Below are positions 1 to 5,232 of a stretch of 5,823 nucleotides of DNA, one piece after another. How positions within the stretch are numbered: the stretch's first letter is position 1; each line of letters begins with the position of its first letter. The notes under the pieces are model-generated. The model did not search any database. It saw nothing but the letters and a program-made list of their open reading frames with translations, and was not told the origin of the DNA. The translations under genes and the position numbers were made by a program. The DNA lies in the NCBI GenBank assembly GCA_021820675.1, contig JAKADI010000140.1, positions 1 to 5,823 on the forward strand. Direction: 5' to 3'. This stretch comes from Bacillota bacterium. Its GTDB lineage: Bacteria > Bacillota > Sulfobacillia > Sulfobacillales > Sulfobacillaceae.

Positions 1-26
1 GCCGGTTGCCAAGATGGAGGCCAATG

Positions 27-47
27 AGGTGTGGATAGCAAACACCT
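27..47. repeat. short inverted repeat upstream of the regulator gene
   Basis: AGGTGT (27-32) and ACACCT (42-47) form a 6-bp perfect inverted repeat around a 9-base loop. No T-run follows on either strand, so a rho-independent terminator is not supported. It lies 55 bases before the GTG start of the helix-turn-helix gene and could be an operator or chance. The rest of the first 100 bases shows no convincing -10/-35 pair. Confidence 0.25.
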
Positions 48-102
48 GAGGTAGGTGGCCAGTCAATGACCGCACGATTAATTTTTTAAAGGGAGATGCC
101 AC

Positions 103-696
103 GTGATTGGGGCAGAGATTCAACAAATCCGGTTAGCCAACCACTTGTCGCAAGAAGAATTAGGAAACCAGCAATTCTCTGCGGCCTACATTAGTCGGGT
201 GGAGAATGGATTGCAGGAGCCGTCGCGTCGGTTTCTGGATCATGTGGCGACCAAGTTGCGCTATCATTCGCAAGAATTTTACGCGCCTGGCCGGGACGGC
301 CACCTGCTTGACAGCTTGTTGCATTTGTCCCAAAAGATGTATGATCTCGCGAATACGGCCATGACGGATGCGTTGTTGGAACAAGCGCTGTGTCTGGCCG
401 ATAAATCAGGGGACCCGTTAGTTATGGCCTGGGTTTTGGGATTTCGCTTGAGCCTCGGCTCTCATGGGAACAACGAACAGGAAAGCAAGTTCTGGGACAT
501 TGTGGACATTGTGGATTGGGACCGGGTGACTCCCGAGGACACGGTGCGCTTTGTCAAGATGATGAAACGCTTCTTGGCTCAGACTCAAGGCGATAAGCTC
601 AAGGAGCCTTGTGATCCGATAGGCCAACCCGCACGGTCGACAACTGCGAGGCCATGGTCTCGGCTGGATCATGAAACCCCGCGAACGACGGCCTGA
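103..696 (+). CDS. Xre-family helix-turn-helix regulator, probably C-terminally truncated
   Basis: Predicted cytoplasmic DNA-binding regulator of 197 residues. Residues 1-53 form an Xre/Cro-type helix-turn-helix: an IQQIRLANHLSQEEL-like first part, then the recognition segment SAAYISRVENG (26-36) and the usual EPS turn. Residues 65-165 are mostly helical and contain ALLEQALCLADKSGD, like the TPR-type C-terminal regions of Rgg/PlcR/Rap-like Xre regulators that often sense peptides or small ligands. The GTG start has AAAGGGAG (88-95) seven bases upstream. From about residue 166 the sequence changes to a Pro/Arg/Thr-rich tail (PARSTTARPWSRLDHETPRTTA) that does not look like a TPR, and the protein is shorter than I would expect for an Xre-TPR regulator. 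Frameshift or deletion is therefore likely. The HTH call is firm; target and ligand cannot be read from the sequence. Confidence 0.8.
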   Translation: MIGAEIQQIRLANHLSQEELGNQQFSAAYISRVENGLQEPSRRFLDHVATKLRYHSQEFYAPGRDGHLLDSLLHLSQKMYDLANTAMTDALLEQALCLADKSGDPLVMAWVLGFRLSLGSHGNNEQESKFWDIVDIVDWDRVTPEDTVRFVKMMKRFLAQTQGDKLKEPCDPIGQPARSTTARPWSRLDHETPRTTA

Positions 697-791
697 GAGT
701 GGGACAAGACATCGCGAAAATGCTGCGAGGGAGTGAACTGGGAGGCTGGCGTCAGCTCGGAATTTTGGATCGGGATCGGGTTATGGCCTGA
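675..791 (+). pseudogene. possible out-of-frame C-terminal remnant of the Xre-TPR regulator
   Basis: In the third frame relative to position 1 (frame +2 of the upstream gene), an open stretch of 38 codons ends at TGA 789-791. It reads NPANDGLRVGQDIAKMLRG followed by SELGGWRQLGILDRDRVMA, which has the look of real helical protein. It has no start codon with a ribosome binding site and overlaps the odd tail of the gene at 103-696. I infer that it may be the original C-terminus displaced by one or more indels, since stops at 612-614 and 672-674 interrupt the same frame further upstream. Chance cannot be excluded. Confidence 0.25.
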
Positions 792-857
792 TCCCTTAAT
801 TTTTGTGTAAACTCGGTTGCTTAACGCTCCGGGTGTTTTTTCACCTCGGGATAAGCA

Positions 858-886
858 TGGCCAGTTTATGATATTGCGACTATAAT
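858..886 (+). promoter_or_regulatory. predicted sigma-A-type promoter for the small exported protein
   Basis: TGGCCA (858-863, 4/6 match to TTGACA), a 17-base spacer and a perfect TATAAT (881-886). The predicted transcript would begin near 893, giving a leader of about 47 nt before the GTG at 940. This argues against using the TTG at 901 as the start. Confidence 0.6.
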
Positions 887-899
887 AGGGCAATAGTCG
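872..899. repeat. two interleaved inverted repeats over the -10 region
   Basis: CGACTAT (877-883) pairs with ATAGTCG (893-899), and TATTGC (872-877) pairs with GCAATA (890-895). The two repeats share bases, and together they span the -10 hexamer and the predicted transcription start. That placement would suit a repressor operator, or alternative foldings in the first bases of the transcript. The repeats are seen directly; a regulatory role is inference. Confidence 0.4.
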
Positions 900-939
900 G
901 TTGAACCACAATAATGAGTCACTGGAGGGGGATGGTGTC

Positions 940-1311
940 GTGATTCCACGGATATTTTGGCCTATGACAGCGGTGATCGCGAGTGGAGTAGTTTGGCTGG
1001 CAGCTTATCATCCCACGAGTTCTTTTCACCACACTGTGTCAACCGCGGCTGCGATGGTTATGCCCAAGGCTCATATCACGACAACCACAATATACCCGGC
1101 GCGGCCATCGAATTCTTCACAAATAGTGACGGCGCCGTCCACTAATGCCAACCATGCCCTTAGGGATAGTGAGCCGCCAAAGCCGCAGGCCTTACCAAAT
1201 TCGCGGCATCACCGCAAACTTGACGATAAAGATCATAAAGCCAAGGACCATCAACATAAGAGAAAGTCGCACGGCAAAGACGGCAAGCGAGAGAGTCATA
1301 AAGGCCACTAG
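940..1311 (+). CDS. small membrane-anchored or secreted protein with His/Lys-rich tail
   Basis: The 123-residue protein is not recognised as a known family. GTG at 940 is chosen because GGAGGGGG (924-931) lies eight bases upstream; the longer frame from TTG 901 has no ribosome binding site and would start about 8 nt into the predicted transcript. Residues 1-4 are a short basic lead (MIPR) and residues 5-23 are hydrophobic (IFWPMTAVIASGVVWLAAY), so this is a signal peptide or signal anchor. Residues 24-86 are Ser/Thr/Pro/Ala-rich and look unstructured. The last 37 residues hold 8 His, 9 Lys, 4 Arg and 6 acidic residues, with repeated DH, KDH and SH pairs. Such a tail could bind metal ions or polyanions outside the membrane, but no defined motif is present. 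It has its own promoter and appears monocistronic. Confidence 0.6.
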   Translation: MIPRIFWPMTAVIASGVVWLAAYHPTSSFHHTVSTAAAMVMPKAHITTTTIYPARPSNSSQIVTAPSTNANHALRDSEPPKPQALPNSRHHRKLDDKDHKAKDHQHKRKSHGKDGKRESHKGH

Positions 1312-1605
1312 TCTCTTTTGGGTGAGAGATTAGGGGATGCTGTGACCATCATCGCCGGGTTAAAACAATGGGTCCAGACTATGCGATAACGAACTGATAG
1401 GGTAGATGGCCCCAAGATGAGGGCAGGGCAGTGTCAGTATGGCCCCGGTTAAAGTCCGCCGGATCCCTTTTGGGCATGAGATATGGGATGTGACTCGGTA
1501 GACTATGATATTTACGAAATTTTTATGATGACCTTCCGTAGACCTTCATGGATTTTTTACGCGCCATGAGGTTACTATGCGTATATCAAGCACTTAAGGG
1601 GGGCC
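1312..1605. other. 294-base gene-free stretch with an imperfect direct repeat
   Basis: I see no convincing coding frame here. Two related segments occur about 150 bases apart. The first, at 1313-1346, runs CTCTTTTGGG, then GAGA(GA)T, GGGGATG and TGTGAC. The second, at 1465-1494, runs CCCTTTTGGG, then GAGAT, GGGATG and TGTGAC. ATGGCCCC also occurs twice, near 1405 and 1439. No known riboswitch or small RNA was recognised. The promoter of the downstream permease should be here, but I could not find a -35/-10 pair good enough to name; TACTAT (1573-1578) is a possible -10 without a matching -35. Confidence 0.35.
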
Positions 1606-3390
1606 ATGATGGCCGAATTGATCGTGATTGGTATCTTAGTGTTAGTCATGGTGTTGTTGGTTTCGGGACGGGTACGCATTGATGTGGTCGGCGTTGTGGC
1701 TCTAGCTCTGGTTGGGCTCTTTCATTTGGTACCCACACACAGCTTGTTTAGCGGGTTCAGTTCTTACGCTGCTGTTATTTTAGCCGAAATGTTTATCTTA
1801 GGTGAAGGATTGACACGCTCCGGCGCCACGGACGTGATGGCGCGTATGTTTGAGCGCATCGGAAAACGAGGGGAACCGGCCTTGGTGACGGCTCTTATGG
1901 CGTTGCCACCGGTTCCTTCCACGTTTATCTCAGATGTGGGATTAATGAGCATATTTTTGCCCACTATGGTGAGGATTCGTCAGACCTTGAAGGTCTCGTT
2001 ACACCGAATATTAATGCCATTGGCCTTTGCAATTGCCTTGGGCGGCCTGCTCAGCATGATCGGATCGGCGGGGAACATCATTGGCAATGCGACATTGGCT
2101 AGCAGCCATTATCCACCGATTTCGCTGTTCGGGATTACACCCTTAGGCATCATTCTTGTCCTTGCCGGTTTCTTCTTTATGAAATGGTGGGGTATCCGGC
2201 ATTTGCCGCATAGCAATGGTCAAAGTGAGTTTCTAACCAATTATCAGGAAGTCAAAAACTATATTAGCGAAGTGCGCGTGAGCGACACATCCGCCATTAT
2301 CAATCGCCCTCTGCGCCATGTAAACTATTTTCGCCAGCATCACCTCACGGTGTTGCGTATTATTCGCCAAAACGGTCATATCGTATCTCCAGGCGCTGGG
2401 GACGTCATTTTTGCGGGCGATCGTCTGGTTGTTCAGGGGGATGTCCAGGCCATTTTGGACTTGAAACCTGAGATCGGCTTGGAGGTGGTGGGCACTGACC
2501 AGGAGACAACAAAGTTGCGCAAGGACAATGTTCGTGTGGTGGAAGCGATGGTTCCGCCCCGGTCGGCACTGGTCAATCACTCGCTTCGCAGCACAAATTT
2601 TCGGGCCCATTATGGAGCTACGGTTTTGGCTATTTTGCGTCAAGGCGTGACCCGAATTCACGAATTGCCGACCACGCCCCTTCGCGCAGGTGACGTCTTG
2701 TTGGTTATCGGAGCAGAAGATGCGATAGCCCGCTTGCAGATGACGGATGATTTGAGTGTGTTCGCCGATGTCGAGCGCACTATACCGGCAAGCCCCAGTC
2801 GGGCCGTCATTTCGGCGCTCGTGGTGCTTGGGGTTCTGATAGCGGCAGCCGTCAATTTTTTGGCGATCCAAGCGGCTGCGGCCATTGGGATCCTGGTGTT
2901 GGTGGTGACACGGATTATTTCTTTAGACCAAGCTTACCGTGCGGTTGACTGGCGGATTATCACCTTGGTGGGGGGTATCACGCCCTTGAGTCTTGCCCTG
3001 ACACGGCTGGGCGTCACGACAAGTTTGGCGCACGGGATGCTGCATGTGGTGGGACCGTTGGGACCTTATGCGATCTTGGCTGTGTTTTTCTGGTTGGCGG
3101 CGTTACTGACGCAGGTGATTAGCAATGTCGCTGCGGCATTGGTCTTAGCACCCTTGGCTATTTCTATGGCGGGCTCCAACCATTGGTCGCCTGATGGTTT
3201 GATCATTGCCATGGTTGTTGCCTTATCGGCTGCTCCCATTACGCCATTGGCGAATAAGGTATTCATCATGGCTATGGGGCCCGGGCGATATCGATACCAA
3301 GATTTCTTCCGGATTGGCATTCCCTTTACGATGGTGATGTTCGTCTTAACCACCATCCTCATCCCCATATTTTTTCCTTTTGTGCATTAG
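1606..3390 (+). CDS. SLC13/ArsB-type permease with two internal RCK_C (TrkA_C) domains
   Basis: Integral membrane transporter of 594 residues, in the usual size range for SLC13-family permeases with an RCK_C pair. Hydrophobic segments fill residues 3-200 and about 399-592. Between them lie two soluble RCK_C domains: about 218-290 (ends GAGDVIFAGDRLVVQGD) and about 309-383 (ends RAGDVLLVIGAEDAI). The two membrane halves carry family-like re-entrant motifs: PPVPSTFISDVGLMSIFLP near 101-119 and MIGSAGNII at 151-159 in the first, and QVISNVAAALVLAP (S506, N507) and ITPLANK...GPGRYRYQDFFRIG (545-569) in the second. SLC13 relatives move sulfate or dicarboxylates with Na+ or H+, and ArsB-type relatives move oxyanions; the substrate here cannot be told. 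In other proteins RCK_C domains bind ligands such as c-di-AMP. AAGGGGGG (1596-1603) is 2 bases from ATG 1606 and 5 from ATG 1609, so 1609 may be the true start. The 3' end overlaps the convergent antiporter gene by 32 bases. Confidence 0.88.
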   Translation: MMAELIVIGILVLVMVLLVSGRVRIDVVGVVALALVGLFHLVPTHSLFSGFSSYAAVILAEMFILGEGLTRSGATDVMARMFERIGKRGEPALVTALMALPPVPSTFISDVGLMSIFLPTMVRIRQTLKVSLHRILMPLAFAIALGGLLSMIGSAGNIIGNATLASSHYPPISLFGITPLGIILVLAGFFFMKWWGIRHLPHSNGQSEFLTNYQEVKNYISEVRVSDTSAIINRPLRHVNYFRQHHLTVLRIIRQNGHIVSPGAGDVIFAGDRLVVQGDVQAILDLKPEIGLEVVGTDQETTKLRKDNVRVVEAMVPPRSALVNHSLRSTNFRAHYGATVLAILRQGVTRIHELPTTPLRAGDVLLVIGAEDAIARLQMTDDLSVFADVERTIPASPSRAVISALVVLGVLIAAAVNFLAIQAAAAIGILVLVVTRIISLDQAYRAVDWRIITLVGGITPLSLALTRLGVTTSLAHGMLHVVGPLGPYAILAVFFWLAALLTQVISNVAAALVLAPLAISMAGSNHWSPDGLIIAMVVALSAAPITPLANKVFIMAMGPGRYRYQDFFRIGIPFTMVMFVLTTILIPIFFPFVH

Positions 3391-4555
3391 CAAGACGCAA
3401 GATGCGCGCAAATAGTCCCGTGGTGGGAGCTTGGGCGGCCACAGTGATCACAATGGTGGCAAAGACGACGGCCATGATCAAGGAACGCCAATGAGGGAAC
3501 TGAGTTCCGACTTGGATGGCCAAAACCGCTGAAATAGCGCCGGTTTCACGGACCCACATCATCAAGAGGCGTTCTTTGGGCCGCCACTCTTTAATCCATC
3601 CGACAGACGCTAAGACCGTGAGGGGCCTGGCTACAAACATGAGGATTAAGGTGGATCCCAACGCTAAGGGCCAGTGTGCCCTTAGAGGGGATAAGGGAAC
3701 GGCCAGACCTAGCCAGGTAAAGATCCCCACGCGGGCTAAGGTGGCTACCCGATCAACCATCATGGGATGGACAGGCTGGCGCTGGCGAAATCTCCAGGCC
3801 AAACCTGCGCTAAATGCAGCAATATAGCCATTTCCCCCTGAAGCCAAGGCCAGAAGGTAGGGAACAACAGGGGCCGTGATGTCTGCCAGGAAGCTCAAAC
3901 GGTGAAGACGTTGGCGCAACGCGCCGGCGAAATACCCCAGACTCCAGCCTACCGCCAGCCCCAACAAGATTTGACCCACGGACAAGGCCAAAGTCCCAGC
4001 GATGTGGGCTGTGGGGAGAAGGGAAGCCAAAAGAAATGAGGTGATAACGGCGCTCATGGTGTCATTGAAGGCGGACTCCGCTTCCATGGTGATGCGAATC
4101 TTGGGCTCGATGGCAATGCGGGAAAACACGGGAATGACCGTAGCCGGGTCAGTGTTGGCGATCACCACCGCGATCATGGCGGTGAGAGCCCACGGCAGAG
4201 CCCAAATGAAATGGATGGCCAGGGCCATGATAAGGGAGGCAACCGCCACTCCGAGGGTCGCCAGAGCACTGATACTAACCCACAGACGTCTGAGGTCCGG
4301 AAATGGAATATTGGCGCCGCCTTGAAACAGAATGACACCAGCTGCCAGGGACAACCCATTGAGAGCGGCGGCCGAATCACGAGGAGGACTGACAAGGCCG
4401 AGTACCGGACCCATGAGGATGCTGAAAAGAAGATAGAATGGGACATCAGGAATAGGGATCTTTTTCAGAAGACGATTGATGATTAGCCCGGCCACCATGA
4501 TCCCCATGAACCCTGTGAATCCCCCGTGCCACCAGCCCCAATCTCGCGCAGACAA
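3359..4555 (-). CDS. CPA1-type monovalent cation/proton antiporter (Na_H_Exchanger fold)
   Basis: Predicted 398-residue inner-membrane antiporter with about 12 hydrophobic segments, exchanging Na+ or K+ for H+. Family signatures, numbered from the chosen start, are NTDPATV with the key Asp at 136, EAESAFND with E160 and the CPA1-type Asn-Asp pair 164-165, ARPL around R310, and RETGAISAVLA from R336. The segment that reads FEGG in many relatives is FQGG here (Q78), so an acidic residue is missing. The TTG at 4555 is chosen because AAAGGGAG lies seven bases upstream, the same ribosome binding site as the first gene of the window. The frame extends 34 codons upstream to TTG 4657, but that start has no ribosome binding site and sits at the predicted transcription start. 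No large C-terminal RCK domain is present. It converges on the SLC13-type permease. Ion specificity cannot be read from sequence. Confidence 0.88.
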   Translation of the reverse strand: MSARDWGWWHGGFTGFMGIMVAGLIINRLLKKIPIPDVPFYLLFSILMGPVLGLVSPPRDSAAALNGLSLAAGVILFQGGANIPFPDLRRLWVSISALATLGVAVASLIMALAIHFIWALPWALTAMIAVVIANTDPATVIPVFSRIAIEPKIRITMEAESAFNDTMSAVITSFLLASLLPTAHIAGTLALSVGQILLGLAVGWSLGYFAGALRQRLHRLSFLADITAPVVPYLLALASGGNGYIAAFSAGLAWRFRQRQPVHPMMVDRVATLARVGIFTWLGLAVPLSPLRAHWPLALGSTLILMFVARPLTVLASVGWIKEWRPKERLLMMWVRETGAISAVLAIQVGTQFPHWRSLIMAVVFATIVITVAAQAPTTGLFARILRLANAQKEKIWG

Positions 4556-4589
4556 CCTTTCACTCCCTTTCTCCAAAAACAGACACAAT

Positions 4590-4622
4590 AACCACAAGCC
4601 AAACGCGTGACGACTTGTGGTT
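4590..4622 (-). promoter_or_regulatory. hairpin in the antiporter mRNA leader
   Basis: AACCACAAG (4590-4598) and CTTGTGGTT (4614-4622) form a perfect 9-bp stem with a 15-base loop. In the minus-strand transcript it lies about 36 nt after the predicted start and about 20 nt before the ribosome binding site of the antiporter. No T-run follows on the minus strand, so it is not a classical terminator or attenuator in that direction. On the plus strand TTTT overlaps and follows the stem, but no plus-strand gene ends there. It may be a protein operator or an mRNA stability or translation element. Confidence 0.45.
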
Positions 4623-4664
4623 TTGTCCTGTTGCCGCGCAAAGAGCTGCCGGCCCAATTACTTG

Positions 4665-4693
4665 ATTTTAGAGGATGAAATGGGGAATGGCAA
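4665..4693 (-). promoter_or_regulatory. predicted sigma-A-type promoter for the antiporter
   Basis: Read on the minus strand: TTGCCA (4693-4688, 5/6 match to TTGACA), an exact 17-base spacer, then TAAAAT (4670-4665, 5/6 match to TATAAT). Transcription would begin near 4658, giving a leader of about 100 nt to the TTG at 4555. The promoter lies in the gap between the DUF2249 gene and the antiporter, so the antiporter need not depend on the DUF2249 transcript. Confidence 0.6.
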
Positions 4694-4696
4694 AGG

Positions 4697-4710
4697 TGCG
4701 GGGAACCGCA
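4697..4710. repeat. small tetraloop hairpin after the DUF2249 gene
   Basis: TGCGG (4697-4701) and CCGCA (4706-4710) form a 5-bp stem with a 4-base loop, 30 bases after the DUF2249 stop codon on the minus strand and just upstream of the antiporter -35 hexamer. There is no T-run after it, so it is at best a weak or factor-assisted transcript end. Confidence 0.25.
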
Positions 4711-4739
4711 ATCTGAAAAGATGAGGAATAAGACGTTCT

Positions 4740-5006
4740 CTATTCGGTGGCGGAGGGCAGAACACGGGTAATGGGCACGAAAAACAAGCTGTCCTCTTCT
4801 TGGGTGGGGGTGCGAGAGAACATACCAGGTTGTTCAGCGTCAATTTGATAAAACAGGGGTTTGGGATCGTGATCATTAATGAGCAACAACGTATGGTTCA
4901 TGGGCAATGCATCGAGTAACGCAAAGATCATTTGATGGCGAATGCTCGCGGGAAATTGCCAGGCGTTGAGAGTTAGTGCTGAATCGGGATGATAAGCGTT
5001 TGTCAT
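4740..5006 (-). CDS. DUF2249 domain-containing protein
   Basis: Cytoplasmic protein of 88 residues, essentially one DUF2249 domain. The family hallmarks are R23-H24 after the first strand, the helix IFALLDALP (27-35), the strand LLLIND, and the nearly invariant NDHDPKPL (44-51) followed by FYQIDAEQPG. The last part (DSLFFVPITRV) fits the closing strand of the domain. DUF2249 proteins are small alpha/beta domains of unproven biochemical role, often encoded beside nitrite/NO reduction, hemerythrin or respiratory genes and placed under Fnr/Dnr-type control; that is family knowledge. The ATG start has GGAGG seven bases upstream. The gene is transcribed divergently from the 165-residue gene, and a Crp/Fnr-type palindrome (5078-5093) sits about 41 bases before its likely transcription start. 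No cysteine is present. Confidence 0.85.
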   Translation of the reverse strand: MTNAYHPDSALTLNAWQFPASIRHQMIFALLDALPMNHTLLLINDHDPKPLFYQIDAEQPGMFSRTPTQEEDSLFFVPITRVLPSATE

Positions 5007-5030
5007 AACAATGCCTCCGTATCAGTATGT

Positions 5031-5059
5031 TTGACACTATTTCTAAATAAGAGCATAAC
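5031..5059 (+). promoter_or_regulatory. weak candidate for a second, factor-independent promoter
   Basis: A perfect TTGACA (5031-5036) is followed after 17 bases by CATAAC (5054-5059, 4/6 match to TATAAT). If active it would start transcription near 5066 toward the 165-residue gene, with a leader of about 165 nt, and the palindrome at 5078-5093 would then lie just downstream of its start as a possible roadblock. The -10 is poor, so this is speculative. Confidence 0.25.
5052..5057 (-). promoter_or_regulatory. -10 element of the DUF2249 promoter
   Basis: TATGCT on the minus strand (4/6 match to TATAAT) would give a start near 5045, about 39 nt before the ATG at 5006. I see no good -35 hexamer upstream; the centre of the Crp/Fnr-type palindrome at 5078-5093 falls at about -40.5 instead, as in class II activator-dependent promoters. 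Confidence 0.45.
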
Positions 5060-5077
5060 GCGCTATAAGATTTCGAC

Positions 5078-5093
5078 TGTGATCAATGTCACC
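5078..5093. promoter_or_regulatory. Crp/Fnr-family binding site, DUF2249-proximal
   Basis: TGTGATCAATGTCACC: the half-sites TGTGA and TCACC are separated by 6 bases, close to the Crp consensus TGTGA-N6-TCACA. The inner GTGAT-N4-GTCAC also resembles an Fnr box (TTGAT-N4-ATCAA) with its outer bases changed. It lies at about -41 for the DUF2249 gene. Which family member binds (Crp-, Fnr-, Dnr- or NnrR-like) cannot be decided from the site alone. Confidence 0.6.
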
Positions 5094-5135
5094 GCATGCC
5101 CCGGTAGTGTCATCGTGGCATCGAAAATGTTTGGC

Positions 5136-5151
5136 GGTGATCAAGATCACG
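5136..5151. promoter_or_regulatory. Crp/Fnr-family binding site, proximal to the 165-residue gene
   Basis: GGTGATCAAGATCACG contains GTGATC-AA-GATCAC, a palindrome perfect outside its two central bases. It matches the inner part of the Crp consensus and, as TGAT-N4-ATCA, the core of an Fnr box. Its centre is 58 bases from that of the other palindrome and lies at -41.5 relative to the start predicted from TTTAAT at 5173-5178. Confidence 0.65.
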
Positions 5152-5172
5152 GAAGAGATCATCATCCGCGCG

Positions 5173-5178
5173 TTTAAT
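5173..5178 (+). promoter_or_regulatory. -10 element of the promoter for the 165-residue gene
   Basis: TTTAAT (5/6 match to TATAAT) gives a predicted start near 5185 and a leader of about 48 nt. The base run where a -35 would sit (about 5150-5155, CGGAAG) does not resemble TTGACA. The activator palindrome occupies the class II position instead. Confidence 0.5.
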
Positions 5179-5232
5179 AAAGTGTAATAAAGGTGATGGG
5201 AAAAACGCTTAGGCGAACGGAGACAGAACCCC

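Noticed and set aside
2..49. Open frame at the left edge ending in TGA (…EANEVWIANT), as the tail of an upstream gene.
   Set aside because: Only 15 codons are visible and nothing in them is recognisable; an end by chance is as likely.
832..845. GGTG-TTTTTT-CACC as a terminator after the regulator gene.
   Set aside because: The stem is only 4 bp and the T-run is in the loop rather than after the stem.
901..939. TTG at 901 as the start of the small exported protein.
   Set aside because: It has no ribosome binding site, lies about 8 nt after the predicted transcript start, and would place 13 polar residues before the signal-anchor segment.
2233..2871. 212-codon open frame on the minus strand inside the permease gene.
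   Set aside because: It lies entirely opposite the well-supported permease, its protein is rich in His, Gln, Asn and Cys without domain features, and it has no ribosome binding site that I could see.
3330..3357. GATGGTG/CACCATC inverted repeat as a terminator for either convergent transporter gene.
   Set aside because: On the minus strand no T-run follows. On the plus strand the T-run (about 3371-3381) is some 13 bases away, and the repeat lies before the permease stop.
4658..4876. 72-codon minus-strand frame overlapping the end of the DUF2249 gene.
   Set aside because: It overlaps the DUF2249 coding sequence in another frame, is Pro/Cys-rich without a domain, and has no sensible start signal.
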